From positions 3,472,001 to 3,536,000 of the forward strand of contig NW_027192650.1 in the NCBI RefSeq assembly GCF_949987515.2: a stretch of 64,000 nucleotides of DNA, read 5' to 3'. Source of the stretch: Delphinus delphis (taxonomy: Eukaryota; Chordata; Mammalia; Artiodactyla; Delphinidae). The position numbers and the translations under genes are program-made. A model generated the notes under the pieces. The model was not told the origin of the DNA, searched no databases, and saw only the letters and a list, made by a program, of their open reading frames with translations. How positions within the stretch are numbered: the first letter of the stretch is position 1; the number at the start of each line of letters is the position of its first letter. Shown here piece by piece: positions 24,943 to 39,157 of the stretch.

Positions 24943-26521
24943 TTGGCCAAAAAGGGCGTATGCGTTTTTTCCTGAATATATTCAGGAAAAAACGCATACG
25001 CCCTTTTTGACCAACCTAGCAAACTTCCAAAGGAAATCTGCACTACAATGAAGTCTCACTTCCCCCCGGTCAAAAGGGCCATCTGAAAAAAGTGTAAAAT
25101 CCAGAAAGGCAGGACAGGCCATGGAGAACTGGGAGCCTTGTTATGCTGATGGGCGGGATGTAAATTGCCAACAACCACTCGGGAGAAGTGTATGGTGTTT
25201 CCTGAAACATCTATAAAACAAAGCAACAGAGCCTAGGGCACTTCCACTTATGGTCCTATAGCTTAGGGAAATTAAAATCAAAAAGACACAGCCACCCCAA
25301 AGTTTGGAACGGCTCTGTTTACAAGAACCTCGTTTACAGTACAAGTTCAACATCGCAGAAAGTGAAAAATGGATAAAGAAGTTGTGGTATTTACTTACAA
25401 AGCAATATCACACAGCAATGAAATCTGTGTCATCAGGCCCTTAGAAGCACAATGAGTGGATTCAGGTATGATGATTCTAACTGAAATAAGTCACACAGAA
25501 AAAGAAACATCATAAGATATCATTAATACATGGAATGTAAACTTGGTTACACAGGAACTGAATTACAGAACAGAACAGGGTCTCAAATTTAGAAAACCAA
25601 CTTATTCTTGCTTAAGGGGAAAGGTGAGTTGGGGTGCTGCATAAAACCAGAGATTGAAATGAGCACAGATAAAGTTCCTTAAGCCAAATATGGAATAGAC
25701 AAGAGCTACTCCTTGCTCAACGAAATGGACTCAACACCGCATATTAAACGCCTAAGAATGTACCTGACTAGTAAGTATCTTAAAACCTATGGATTGCTTT
25801 GTCTCCGAAAGAGAATCAAGCATGTATACAGGGGCATAAACGCAACAGTGATAGGATTGGGGAGGTTTGGTGAGCAAATGAAGAACCTTTGAAGTCATAT
25901 TGCATGGTACCCATTACACGGGTCTCAACTCTCCAGGTTTAAGGTATTCTTCCTTCAGCTAAAACATGCATGTGGAACCCAAGTATGATCAACCATGTGA
26001 ACGGGAGACGTGTTCAAATATGTCTCAGTTTTCCTCCCCTGGTACTCGGGTGCAACATTCCAGACGCTTTACTAACACTCTCCCCACTTGGTGAGTCAGT
26101 CCCTTTAACCTCCTGTTTGGCCCAGTTTGCAATTTCTGCGGAAGATGAACAGGAATAACGAGAACCAATGAGAGGCTAGCTGGAGGTGTCTGGACGGGCA
26201 AATTTAACTCTCATTTCCCACCAGGAAGAGGAAATAACCAAAGGCTCAGCGTGCCGTACCGGAACCAGATTAGGGCCTGAAGCCATCCTGCGGTGTTGCG
26301 GCCAGGTCACAAGAAAGCGAGTTGAAGAAAGGAGCTCAGGGGCACTGTAATTCACAAACCTGCAGAGTTATAAATGACAGCTATCGTCCAAAAATAGACT
26401 GAAGTAAGGCTGCCAAGAGGACTTGAAAGCGGGGCAGAATTGCAGGAAACCGATTTCAGGAGGTAGACTGGAATTGCATTGAAAGCATAGGAAAAGAGGC
26501 AGAACGTCCACAATGATGCAC
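24943..26521 (+). repeat. Satellite monomer M17 (1,579 bp)
   Basis: The palindrome at 24943-25014 has a right-arm end change (TTTTTGACCAA). The following bases are also altered (CCTAGCAAACTTCC), removing the small GCAAGCTTGC inverted repeat. Confidence 0.95.
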
Positions 26522-28099
26522 TTGGCCAAAAAGGGCGTATGCGTTTTTTCCTGAATATATTCAGGAAAAAACGCATACGCCCTTTTTGGCCAACCAAGCA
26601 AGCTTGCAAAGCAAATCTGCACTACAATGAAGTTTCACTTCCCCCCGGTCAAAAGGGCCATCTGAAAAAAGTGTAAAATCCAGAAAGGCAACAGGCCATT
26701 GAGAACTGGGAGCCTTGTTATGCTGATGGGCGGGATGTAAATTGCCAACAACCACTTGGGAGAAGTGTATGGTGTTTCCTGAAACATCTTAAAAACAAAG
26801 CAACAGAGCCTAGGGCACTTCCACTTATGGTCCTATAACTTAGGGAAATTAAAATCAAAAAGACACAGCCACCCCAAAGTTTGGAACAGCTCTGTTTACA
26901 AGAACCTCGTTTACAGAACAAGTTCAACATCGCAGAAAGTGAAAAATGGATAAAGAAGTTGTGGTATTCACTTACAAAGCAATATCACTCAGCAATGAAA
27001 TCTATGTCATCAGGCCCTTAGCAGCACAATGAGTGGATTCAGGTATGATGATTCTAACTGAAATAAGTCACACAGAAAAAGAAACATCATAAGATATCAG
27101 TAATACACGGAATGGAAACTTGGCTACACAGGAACTGAATTACAGAACAGAACAGGGTCTCAAATTTAGAAAACCAACTTATGCTTGCTTAAGGGTAAAG
27201 GTGAGTTGGGGTGCTGCATAAAACCAGAGATTGAAATGAGCACAGATAAAGTTCCTTAAGCCAAATATGGAATAGACAAGAGCTACTCCTTGCTCAACGA
27301 AATGGACTCAACACCGCATATTAAACGCCTAAGAATGTACCTGACTAGTAAGTATCTTAAAACCTATGGATTGCTATGTCTCCAAAAGAGAATCAAGCAT
27401 GTGTACAGGGGCATAAACGCAGCAGTGATAGGATTGGAGAGGTTCGGTGAGCAAATGAAGACCCTTTGAAGTCATATTGCATGGTACCCATTCCACGGGT
27501 TTCAACTACCCAGGTTTAAGGTATTCTTCCTTCAGCTAAAACATGCATGGGGAACCTAGAGTTTGATCAACCATTTGATCGGGAGACGTGTTCAAATATG
27601 TCTCAGTTTTCCTCCCCTGGTACTCAGGTGCAACATTCCAGACGCTTTACTAACACCCTCCCGACTTGGAGAGTCAGTCCCTTTAACCTCCTGTTTGGCC
27701 CAGTTTGCAATTTCTGCGGAAGATGAACAGGAATAGCGAGAACCAATGAGAGACAAGCTGGAGGTGTCTGAACGGGCAAATTTAACACTCATTTCCCACC
27801 AGGAAGAGGAATTAACCAAAGGCTCAGCGTGCCGTGCCGGAACCAGATTAGGGCCTGAAGCCATCCTGCGGTGTTGCGGCCAGCTCACAAGAAAGCGAGT
27901 TGAAGAAAGGAGCTCAGGGGCACTGTAATTCACAAACCTGCAGAGTTATAAATGACAGCTATCGTCCAAAAATATACTGAAGTAAGGCTGCCAAGAGGAC
28001 TTGAAAGTGGGGCAGAATTGCAGGAAACCGATTTCAGGAGATAGACTGGAATTGCATTGAAAGCATAGGAAAAGAGGCAGAACGTCCACAATGATGCAC
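26522..28099 (+). repeat. Satellite monomer M18 (1,578 bp)
   Basis: Perfect palindrome at 26522-26593. A two-base loss lies near 26,688 in the LINE-derived part (GGCAACAGGCC). Private changes sit near 27,548-27,580. Confidence 0.95.
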
Positions 28100-29679
28100 T
28101 TGGCCAAAAAGGGCGTATGCGTTTTTTTCTGAATATATTCAGGAAAAAACGCATACGCCCTTTTTGGCCAACCAAGCAAACTTGCAAAGGAAATCTGCAC
28201 TACAATGAAGTCTCACTTCTCCCCGGTCAAAAGGGCCATCTGAAAAAAGTGTAAAATCCAGAAAGGCAGGACAGGCCATGGAGAACTGGGAGCCTTGTTA
28301 TGCTGAAGGGCGGGATGTAAATTGCCAACAGACACTCAGGAGAAGTGTATGGTGTTTCCTGAAACATCTAAAAAACAAAGCAACAGAGCCTAGGGCACTT
28401 CCACTTATGGTCCTATAGCTTAGGGAAATTAAAATCAAAAAGACACAGCCACCCCAAAGTTTGGGACACCTCCGTTTACAAGAACCTCGTTTACAGTACA
28501 AGTTCAATATCACAGAAAGTGAAAAATGGATAAAGAACTTGTGGTACTTACGTACAATGCAGTATCACTCAGCAATGAAATCTATGTCATCAGGCCCGTA
28601 GCAGCATAATGAGTGGATTCAGGTATGATGATTCTCACTGAAATAAGTCACACAGAAAAAGAAACATCATAAGATATCACTAATACACGGAATGTAAACT
28701 TGGCTACAAAGGAACTGCATTCCAAAACAGAACAGGGTCTCAAATTTAGAAAACCAACTTATGTTTGCTTAAGGGGAAAGGTGAGTTCGGGTGCTGCATA
28801 AAACCAGAGATTGAAATGAGCACAGATAAAGTTCCTTAAGCCAAAAATGGAATAGACAAGAGCTACTCCTTGCTCAATGAAATGGACTCAAAACCCCATA
28901 TTAAACGCCTAAGAATGTACCTGACTAGTAAGTATCTTAAAACCTATGGATTGCTATGTCTCCAAAAGAGAATCAAGCGTGTGTACAGGGGCATAAACGC
29001 AGCAGTGATAGGATTGGAGAGGTTCGGTGAGCAAATGAAGACCCTTTGAAGTCATATTGCATGGTACCCATTACACGGGTCTCAACTCTCCAGATTTAAG
29101 GTATTCTTCCTTCAGCTAAAACATGCATGTGGAACCCAGAGTATGATCAACCATGTGAACGGGAGACGTGTTCAAATATGTCTCAGTTTTCCTCCCCTGG
29201 TACTCGGGTGCAACATTCCAGACGCTTTACTAACACTCTCCCCACTTGGAGAGTCAGTCCCTTTAACCTCCTGTTTGGCCCAGTTTGCAATTTCTGCAGA
29301 AGATGAACAGGAATAGCGAGAACCAATGAGAGGCTAGCTGGAGGTGTCTGGACGGGCAAATTTAACTCTCATTTCCCACCAGGAAGAGGAATTAACCAAA
29401 GGCTCAGCATGCCATGCCGGAAACAGATTAGGGCCTGAAGACATCCTGCGGTGTTGCGGCCAGGTCACAAGAAAGCGAGTTGAAGAAAGGAGCTCAGGGG
29501 CACTGTAATTCACAAACCTGCAGAGTTATAAATGACAGCTATCGTCCAAAAATATACTGAAGTAAGGCTGCCAAGAGGACTTGAAAGCGGGGCAGAATTG
29601 CAGGAAACCGATTTCAGGAGGTAGACTGGAATTGCATTGAAAGCATAGGAAAAGAGGCAGAACGTCCACAATGATGCAC
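28100..29679 (+). repeat. Satellite monomer M19 (1,580 bp)
   Basis: Palindrome 28100-28171 has a left-arm T-run lengthened by substitution (TTTTTTTCTG). From ~28,500 it has the TTCAATATCACAG and CTTACGTACAATGCAG forms that become common in units M21-M27. Confidence 0.95.
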
Positions 29680-31257
29680 TTGGCCAAAAAGGGCGTATGC
29701 GTTTTTTCCTGAATATATTCAGGAAAAAACGCATACGCCCTTTTTGGCCAACCAAGCAAGCTTGCAAAGGAAATCTGCACTACAATGAAGTCTCACTTCC
29801 CCCCGGTCAAAAAGGCCATCTGAAAAATGTGTAAAATCCAGAAAGGCAGGACAGGCCATGGAGAACTGGGAGCCTTGTTATGCTGATGGGCGGGATGTAA
29901 ATTGCCAACAACCACTTGGGAGAAGTGTATGGTGTTTCCTGAAACATCTAAAAAACAAAGCAACAGAACCTAGGGCACTTCCACTTATGGTGCTATAGCT
30001 TAGGGAAATTAAAATCAAAAAGACACAGCCACCCCAAAGTTTGGAACGGCTCTGTTTACAAGAACCTCCTTTACAGTACAAGTTCAACATCGCAGAAAGT
30101 GAAAAATGGATAAAGAAGTTGTGGTATTTACTTACAAAGCAATATCACTCAGCAATGAAATCTGTGTAACAAGGCCCTTAGCAGCACAATGAGTGGATTC
30201 AGGTATGATGATTCTAACTGAAATAAGTCACACAGAAAAAGAAACATCATAAGATATCAGTAATACACGGAATGTAAACTTGGCTACAGAGGAACTGAAT
30301 TACAGAACAGAACAGGGTCTCAAATTTAGAAAACCAACTTATGCTTCCTTAAGGGTAAAGGTGAGTTGGGGTGCTGCATAAAACCAGAGATTGAAATGAG
30401 CACAGATAAAGTTCCTTAAGTCAAATATGGAATAGACAAGAGCTACTCCTTGCTCAACGAAATGGACTCAACACCGCATATTAAACGCCTAAGAATGTAC
30501 CTGACTAGTAAGTATCTTAAAACCTATGGATTGCTATGTCTCTGAAAGAGAATCAAGCATGTGTACAGGGGCATAAACGCAGCAGTGATAGGATTGGAGA
30601 GGTTCGGTGAGCAAATGAAGACCCTTTGAAGTCATATTGCATGGTACCCATTCCACGGGTCTCAACTCTCCAGGTTTAAGGTATTCTTCCTTCAGCTAAA
30701 ACATGCATGTGGAACCCAAGTATGATCAACCATGTGAACGGGAGACGTGTTCAAATATGTCTCAGTTTTCCTCCCCTGGTACTCGGGTGCAACATTCCAG
30801 ACGCTTTACTAACACTCTCCCCACTTGGAGAGTCAGCGCCTTTAACCTCGTGTTTGGCCCAATTTGCAATTTCTGCGGAAGATGAACAGGAATAGCGAGA
30901 ACCAATGAGAGGCTAGCTGGAGGTGTCTGGACGGGCAAATTTAACTCTCATTTCCCACCAGGAAGAGGAAATAACCAAAGGCTCAGCATGCTGTACCGGA
31001 ACCAGATTAGGGCCTGAAGCCATCCTGCGGTGTTGCGGCAGCTCAAAAGAAAGCGAGTTGAAGAAAGGAGATCAGGGGCACTGTAATTCACAAACCTGCA
31101 GAGTTATAAATGACAGCTATCGTCCAAAAATAGACTGAAGTAAGGCTGCCAAGAGGACTTGAAAGCGGGGCAGAATTGCAGGAAACCGATTTCAGGAGGT
31201 AGACTGGAATTGCATTGAAAGCATAGGAAAAGAGGCAGAACGTCCACAATGATGCAC
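29680..31257 (+). repeat. Satellite monomer M20 (1,578 bp)
   Basis: Perfect palindrome at 29680-29751. One base is lost at ~31,037 (TTGCGGCAGCTC). Confidence 0.95.
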
Positions 31258-32837
31258 TTGGCCAAAAAGGGCGTATGCGTTTTTTCCTGAATATATTCAG
31301 GAAAAAACGCATACGCCCTTTTTGGCCAACCAAGCAAGCTTGCAAAGGAAATCTGCACTACAATGAAGTCTCACTTCCCCCTGGTCAAAAGGGCCATCTG
31401 AAAAAAGTGTTAAATCCAGAAAGGCAGGACAGGCCATGGAGAACTGGGAGCCTTGTTATGCTGATGGTCGGGATGTAAATTGCCAACAGCCACTCCGGAG
31501 AAGTGTATGGTGTTTCCTGAAACATCTAAAAAACAAAGCAACAGAGCCTAGGGCACTTCCACTTATGGTCCTATAGCTTAGGGAAATTAAAATCAAAAAG
31601 ACACAGCCACCTCAAAGTTTGGGACGCCTCTGTTTACAAGAACCTCGTTTACCATACAAATTCAATATCACAGAAAGTGAAAAATGGATAAAGAACTTGT
31701 AGTACTTACGTACAATGCAGTATCACTCAGCAATGAAATCTGTGTCATCAGGCCCTTAGCAGCACAATGAGTGGATTCAGGTACGATGATTCTAACTGAA
31801 ATAAGTCACACAGAAAAAGAAACATCATAAGATATCACTAATACACGGAATGTAAACTTGGCTACACAGGAACTGAATTACAAAACAGAACAGGGTCTCA
31901 AATTTAGAAAACCAACTTATGCTTGCTTAAGGGGAAAGGTGAGTTGGGGTGCTGCATAAAACCAGAGATTGAAATGAGCACAGATAAAGTTCCTTAAGCC
32001 AAATATGGAATAGACAAGAGCTACTCCTTGCTCAACGAAATGGACTCAACACCCCATTTTAAACGCCTAAGAATGTACCTGAGTAGTAAGTATCTTAAAA
32101 CCTATGGATTGCTATGTCTCCAAAAGAGAATCAAGCGTGTGTAAAGGGGCATAAACGCAGCAGTGATAGGATTGGAGAGGTTCGGTGAGCAAATGAAGAC
32201 CCTTTGAAGTCATATTTCATGGTACCCATTACACGGGTCTCAACTCTCCAGGTTTAAGGTATTCTTCCTTCAGCTAAAACATGCATGTGGAACCCAGATT
32301 ATGATCAACCGTGTGAACGGGAGCCGTGTTCATATATGTCTCAGTTTTCCTCCCCTGGTACTCGGGGGCAACATTCCAGATGCTTTACTAACACTCTCCC
32401 TACTTGGAGAGTCAGTGCCTTTAACCTCCTGTTTGGCCCAGTTTGCAATTTCTGCGGAAGATGAACAGAAACAGCGAGAACCAATGAGAGACTACCTGTA
32501 GGTGTCTGAGCGGGCAAATTTAACTCTCATTTCCCACCAGGAAGAGGAATTAATCAAAGGCTCAGCGTGCCTTGCCGGAACCACATTAGGGCCTGAAGAC
32601 ATCCTGCGGTGTTGCGGCCAGCTCACAAGAAAGCGAGTTGAAGAAAGGAGCTCAGGGGCACTGTAATTCACAAACCTGCAGAGTTATAAATGACAGCTAT
32701 CGTCCAAAAATAGACTGAAGTAAGGCTGCCAAGAGGACTTGAAAGCGGGGCAGAATTGCAGGAAACCGATTTCAGGAGGTAGACTGGAATTGCATTGAAA
32801 GCATAGGAAAAGAGGCAGAACGTCCACAATGATGCAC
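31258..32837 (+). repeat. Satellite monomer M21 (1,580 bp)
   Basis: Perfect palindrome at 31258-31329. The non-LINE half introduces the GAGCCGTGTTC (~32,321) and TGCTTTACTAACACTCTCCCTAC (split here at ~32,380) variants that mark the later dimer block. Confidence 0.95.
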
Positions 32838-34417
32838 TTGGCCAAAAAGGGCGTATGCGTTTTTTCCTGAATATATTCAGGAAAAAACGCATACGCCCTT
32901 TTTGGCCAACCAAGCAAGCTTGCAAAGGAAATCTGCACTACAATGAAGTCTCACTTCCCCCGGGTCAAAAGGGCCAACTGATAAAATTGTAAAATCCAGA
33001 AATGCAGGACAGGCCATGGAGAACTGGGAGCCTTGTTATGCTGATGGGCGGGATGTAATTTGCCAACAGACACTCGGGAGAAGTGTATGGTGTTTCCTGA
33101 AACATCTAAAAAACAAAGCAACAGAGCCTAGGGCACTTCCACTTATGGTCCTATAGCTTAGGGAAATTAAAATCAAAAAGACACAGCCACCCCAAAGTTT
33201 GGGACGCCTCTGTTTACAAGAACCTCGTTTACCGTACAAGTTCAATATCACAGAAAGTGAAAAATGGATAAAGGACTTGTGGTACTTACGTACAATGCAG
33301 TATCACTCAGCAATGAAATCTATGTCATCAGGCCCGTAGCAGCATAATGAGTGGATTCAGGTACGATGATTCTAACTGAAATAAGTCACACAAAAAAAGA
33401 AACATCAAAAGATATCACTAATGCACGGAATGTAAACTTGGCTACACTGGAACTGAATTCCAAAACAGAACAGGGTCTCAAATTTAGAAAACCAACTTAT
33501 GCTTGCTTAAGGGGAAAGGTCAGTTGGGGTGCTGCATAAAACCAGAGATTGAAATGAGCACAGATAAAGTTCCTTAAGCCAAATATGGAACAGACAAGAG
33601 CTACTCCTTGCTCAACGAAATGGACTCAACACCCCATATTAAACGCCTAAGAATGTACCTGACTAGTAAGTATCTTAAAACCTAGGGATTGCTATGTCTC
33701 CAAAAGAGAATCAAGCGTGTGTACTGGGGAATAAATGCAGCAGTGATAGGATTGGAGAGGTTCGGTGAGCAAATGAAGATCCTTTGAAGTCATATTGCAT
33801 GGTACACATTCCACGGGTCTCAACTCTCCAGGTTTAAGGTATTCTTCCTTCAGCTAAAACATGCATGTGGAACCCAGAGTATGATCAACCGTGTGATCGG
33901 GAGACGTGTTCAAATATGTCTCAGTTTTCATACCCTGGTACTCGGGTGCAACATTCCAGACGCTTTACTAACACTCTCCCGACTTGGAGAGTCAGTGCCT
34001 TTAACCTCCTGTTTGGCCCAGTTTGCAAATTCTGCGGAAGATGAACAGGAATAGGGAGAACCAATGAGAGACTAGCTGGAGGTGTCTGAACGGGCAAATT
34101 TAACTCTCATTTCCCACTAGGAAGGGGAATTAACCAAAGGCTCAGCGTGCCGTGCCGGAAACAGATTAGGGCCTGAAGCCATCCTGCGGTGTTGCGGCCA
34201 GCTCACAAGAAAGTGAGTTGAAGAAAGGAGCTCAGGGGCTCTGTAATTCACAAACCTGCAGAGTTATAAATGACAGCTATCGTCCAAAAATATACTGAAG
34301 TAAGGCTGCCAAGAGGACTTGAAAGCGGGGCAGAATTGCAGGAAACCGATTTCAGGAGGTAGACTGGAATTGCATTGAAAGCATAGGAAAAGAGGCAGAA
34401 CGTCCACAATGATGCAC
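32838..34417 (+). repeat. Satellite monomer M22 (1,580 bp)
   Basis: Perfect palindrome at 32838-32909. Variants CCTAGGGATTGC (~33,681), GTACTGGGG (~33,721), TTTTCATACCC (~33,926) and GGGGCTCTGTAATTC (~34,235) recur five units (~7,900 bp) later in M27. Confidence 0.95.
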
Positions 34418-35997
34418 TTGGCCAAAAAGGGTGTATGCGTTTTTTCCTGAATATATTCAGGAAAAAACGCATACGCCCTTTTTGGCCAACCAAGCAAGCT
34501 TGCAAAGGAAATCTGCACTACAATGAAGTCTCACTTCCCCCCAGTCAAAAGGGCCATCTGAAAAAAGTGTAAAATCCAGAAAGGCAGGAGAGGCCATGGA
34601 GCACTGGGAGCCTTGTTATGCTGATGGGCGGGATGTAAATTGCCAACAGACACTCCGGAGAAGTGTATGGTGTTTCCTGAAACATCTAAAAAACAAAGCA
34701 ACAGAGCCTAGGGCACTTCCACTTATGGTCCTATAGCTTAGGGAAATTAAAATCAAAAAGACACAGCCACCTCAAAGTTTGGGACGCCTCTGTTTACAAG
34801 AACCTCGTTTACCGTACAAATTCAATATCACAGAAAGTGAAAAATGGATAAAGAACTTGTGGTACTTACGTACAATGCAGTATCACTCAGCAATGAAATC
34901 TGTGTCATCAGGCCCGTAGCAGCACAATGAGTGGATTCAGGTACGATGATTCTAACTGAAATAAGTCACACAGAAAAAGAAACATCATAAGATATCACTA
35001 ATACACGGAATGTAAACTTGGCTACACAGGAACTGCATTCCAAAACAGAACAGGGTCTCAAATTTAGAAAACCAACTTATGCTTGCTTAAGGGTAAAGGT
35101 GAGTTGGGGTGCTGCATAAAACCAGAGATTGAAATGAGCACAGATAAAGTTCCTTAAGCCAAATATGGAATAGACAAGAGCTACTCCTTGCTCAACGAAA
35201 TGGACTCAACACCCCATATTAAACGCCTAAGAATGTACCTGACTAGTAAGTATCTTAAAACCTATGGATTGCTATGTCTCCAAAAGAGAATCAAGCGTGT
35301 GTAAAGGGGCATAAATGCAGCACTGATATAATTGGAGAGGTTCGGTGAGCAAATGAAGACCCTTTGAAGTCATATTGCATGGTACCCATTACACGGGTCT
35401 CAACTCTCCAGGTTTAAGGTATTCTTCCTTCAGCTAAAACATGCATGTGGAACCCAGAGTATGATCAACCGTGTGAACGGGAGCCGTGTTCAAATATGTC
35501 TCAGTTTTCCTCCCCTGGTACTCGGGTGCAACATTCCAGATGCTTTACTAACACTCTCCCTACTTGGAGAGTCAGTGCCTTTAACCTCCTGTTTGCCCCA
35601 GTTTGCAATTTCTGCGGAAGATGAACAGGAATAGCGAGAACCAATGAGAGACTACCTGGAGGTGTCTGAACGGGCAAATTTAACTCTCATTTCCCACCAG
35701 GAAGAGGAATTAACCAAAGGCTCAGCGTTCCATGCCAGAACCACATTAGGGCCTGAAGACATCCTGCGGTGTTGCGGCCAGCTCACAAGAAAGCGAGTTG
35801 AAGAAAGGAGCTCAGGGGCACTGTAATTCACAAACCTGCAGAGTTATAAATGACAGCTATCGTCCAAAAATATACTGAACTAAGGCTGCCAAGAGGACTT
35901 GAAAGCAGGGCAGAAATGCAGGAAACCAATTTCAGGAGGTAGACAGGAATTGCATTTCAAGCATAGGAAAAGAGGCAGAACGTCCACAGTGATGCAC
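34418..35997 (+). repeat. Satellite monomer M23 (1,580 bp)
   Basis: The palindrome at 34418-34489 has one left-arm change (GGGTGTATGC). From ~34,800 it carries the variant set repeated 3,160 bp downstream (GTGTAAAGGGGC, GAGCCGTGTTC, TTTGCCCCAG). Confidence 0.95.
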
Positions 35998-37578
35998 TTG
36001 GCCAAAAAGGGCGTATGCGTTTTTTCCTGAATATATTCAGGAAAAAACGCATACGCCCTTTTTGGCCAACCAAGCAAGCTTGCAAAGGAAATCTGCACTA
36101 CAATGAAGTCTCACTTCCCCCCGGTCAAAAGGGCCATCTGAAAAAAGTGTAAAATCCAGAAAGGCAGGACAGGCCATGGAGAACTGGGAGCCTTGTTATG
36201 CTGATGGGCGGGATGTAAATTGCCAACAACCACTCGGGAGAAGTGTATGGTGTTTCCTGAAACATCTAAAAAACAAAGCAACAGAGCCTAGGGCACTGCC
36301 ACTTATGGTCCTATAGCTTAGGGAAATTAAAATCAAAAAGACACAACCACCCCAAAGTTTGGGACGCCTCTGTTTACAAGATCCTCGTTTACCGTACAAG
36401 TTCAATATCACAGAAAGTGAAAAATGGATAAAGAAGTTGTGGTACTCATGTACAATGCAATATCACTCAACAATGAAATCTATGTCACCAGGCCCGTAGC
36501 AGCATAATGAGTGGATTCGGGTATGGTGATTCTAACTGAAATAAGTCACACAGAAAAAGAAACATCAAAAAATATCACTAATACATGGAATTTAAACTTG
36601 GCTACAGAGGAACTGAATTACAAAACAGAACAGGGTCTCAAATTTAGAAAACCACCTTATGCTTGCTTAAGTGGAAAGATGAGTTGGGGTGCTGCATAAA
36701 ACCAGAGATTGAAATGAGCACAGATAAAGTTCCTTAAGCCAAATATGGAATAGACAAGAGCTACTCCTTGCTCAACGAAATGGACTCAACACCCCATATT
36801 AAACGCCTTAGAATGTACCTGACTAGTAAGTATCTTAAAACCTATGGATTGCTATGTCTCCAAAAGAGAATTAAGCGTGTGTACAAGGGTCATAAACGCA
36901 GCAGTGATAGGATTGGAGAGATTCGGTGAGCAAATGAAGACCCTTTGAAGTCATATTGCATGGTACCCATTCCACTGGTCTCAACTCTCCAGGTTTAAGG
37001 TATTCTTCCTTCAGCTAAAACATGCATGTGGAACCCAGAGTATGATCAACCATGTGATCGGGAGACGTGTTCAAATATGTCTCAGTTTTCGTCCCCTGGT
37101 ACTTCGGTGCAACATTCCAGACGCTTTACTAACACTCTCCCCACTTGGAGAGTGAGTGCCTTTAACCTCCTGTTTGGCCCAGTTTGCAATTTCTGCGGAA
37201 GATGTAAAGGAATAGGGAGAACCAATGAGAGACAAGCGCGAGGTGTCTGGACGGGCAAATTTAACTCTAATTTCCCACCAGGATGAGGAATTAACCAAAG
37301 GCTCAGCATGCCGGGCCAGAACCAGATTAGGGCCTGAAGCCATCCTGCGGTGTTGCGGCCAGGTCACAAGAAAGCGAGTTGAAGAAAGGAGCTCAGGGGC
37401 ACTGTAATTCACAAACCTGCAGAGTTATAAATGACAGCTATCGTCCAAAAATAGACTGAAGTAAGGCTGCCAAGAGGACTTGAAAGCGGGGCAGAATTGC
37501 AGGAAACCGATTTCAGGAGGTAGACTGGAATTGCATTGAAAGCGTAGGAAAAGAGGCAGAACGTCCACAATGATGCAC
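35998..37578 (+). repeat. Satellite monomer M24 (1,581 bp)
   Basis: Perfect palindrome at 35998-36069, preceded by the CAGAAATGCAGG and GCATTTCAAGC variants shared with M26. One extra T lies near 36,890 (AAGGGTCATAAAC). Confidence 0.95.
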
Positions 37579-39157
37579 TTGGCCAAAAGGGCGTATGCGT
37601 TTTTTCCTGACTATATTCAGGAAAAAACGCATACGCCCTTTTTGGCCAACCAAGCAAGCTTGCAAAGGAAATCTGCACTACAATGAAGTCTCACTTCCCC
37701 CCGGTCAAAAGGGCCATCAGAATAAAGTGTAAAATCCAGAAAGGCAGGACAGACCATGGAGAACTGGGAGCCTTGTTATGCTGATGGGCGGGATGTAAAT
37801 TGCCAACAGACACTTGGGACAAGTGTATGGTGTTTCCTGAAACATCTAAAAAACAAAGCAACAGAGCCTAGGGCACTTCCACTTATGGTCCTATAGCTTA
37901 GGGAAATTAAAATCAAAAAGACACAGCCACCCCAAAGTTTGGGACGCCTCTGTTTACAAGAACCTCGTTTACCGTACAAATTCAATATCACAGAAAGTGA
38001 AAAATGGATAAAGAACTTGTGGTACTTACGTACAATGCAGTATCACTCAGCAATGAAATCTGTGTCATCAGGCCCGTAGCAGCACAATGAGTGGATTCAG
38101 GTACGATGATTCTAACTGAAATAAGTCACACAGAAAAAGAAACATCATAAGATATCACTAATACACGGAATGTAAACTTGGCTACACAGGAACTGCATTC
38201 CAAAACAGAACAGGGTCTCAAATTTAGAAAACCAACTTATGCTTGCTTAAGGGTAAAGGTGAGTTGGGGTGCTGCATAAAACCAGAGATTGAAATGAGCA
38301 CAGATAAAGTTCCTTAAGCCAAATATGGAATAGACAAGAGCTACTCCTTGCTCAACGAAATGGACTCAACACCCCATATTAAACGCCTAAGAATGTACCT
38401 GACTAGTAAGTATCTTAAAACCTATGGATTGCTATGTCTCCAAAAGAGAATCAAGCGTGTGTAAAGGGGCATAAACGCAGCACTGATAGGATTGGAGAGG
38501 TTCGGTGAGCAAATGAAGACCCTTTGAAGTCATATTGCATGGTACCCATTACACGGGTCTCAATTCTCCAGGTTTAAGGTATTCTTCCTTCAGCTAAAAC
38601 ATGCATGTGGAACCCAGAGTATGATCAACCGTGTGAACGGGAGCCGTGTTCAAATATGTCTCAGTTTTCCTCCCCTGGTACTCGGGTGCAACATTCCAGA
38701 TGCTTTACTAACACTCTCCCTACTTGGAGAGTCAGTGCCTTTAACCTCCTGTTTGCCCCAGTTTGCAATTTCTGCGGAAGATGAACAGGAATAGCGAGAA
38801 CCAATGAGAGACTACCTGGAGGTGTCTGAACGGGCAAATTTAACTCTCATTTCCCACCAGGAAGAGGAATTAACCAAAGGCTCAGCGTGCCATGCCAGAA
38901 CCACATTAGGGCCTGAAGACATCCTGCGGTGTTGCGGCCAGCTCACAAGAAAGCGAGTTGAAGAAAGGAGCTCAGGGGCACTGTAATTCACAAACCTGCA
39001 GAGTTATAAATGACAGCTATCGTCCAAAAATATACTGAACTAAGGCTGCCAAGAGGACTTGAAAGCAGGGCAGAAATGCAGGAAACCAATTTCAGGAGGT
39101 AGACAGGAATTGCATTTCAAGCATAGGAAAAGAGGCAGAACGTCCACAGTGATGCAC
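37579..39157 (+). repeat. Satellite monomer M25 (1,579 bp)
   Basis: The palindrome from 37579 has lost one A in the left arm (CCAAAAGGG) while the right arm keeps five T, and its centre is ACTATA. It carries CATCAGAATAAAGTG (~37,715). The left-arm A loss is shared with M27 and M28. Confidence 0.95.
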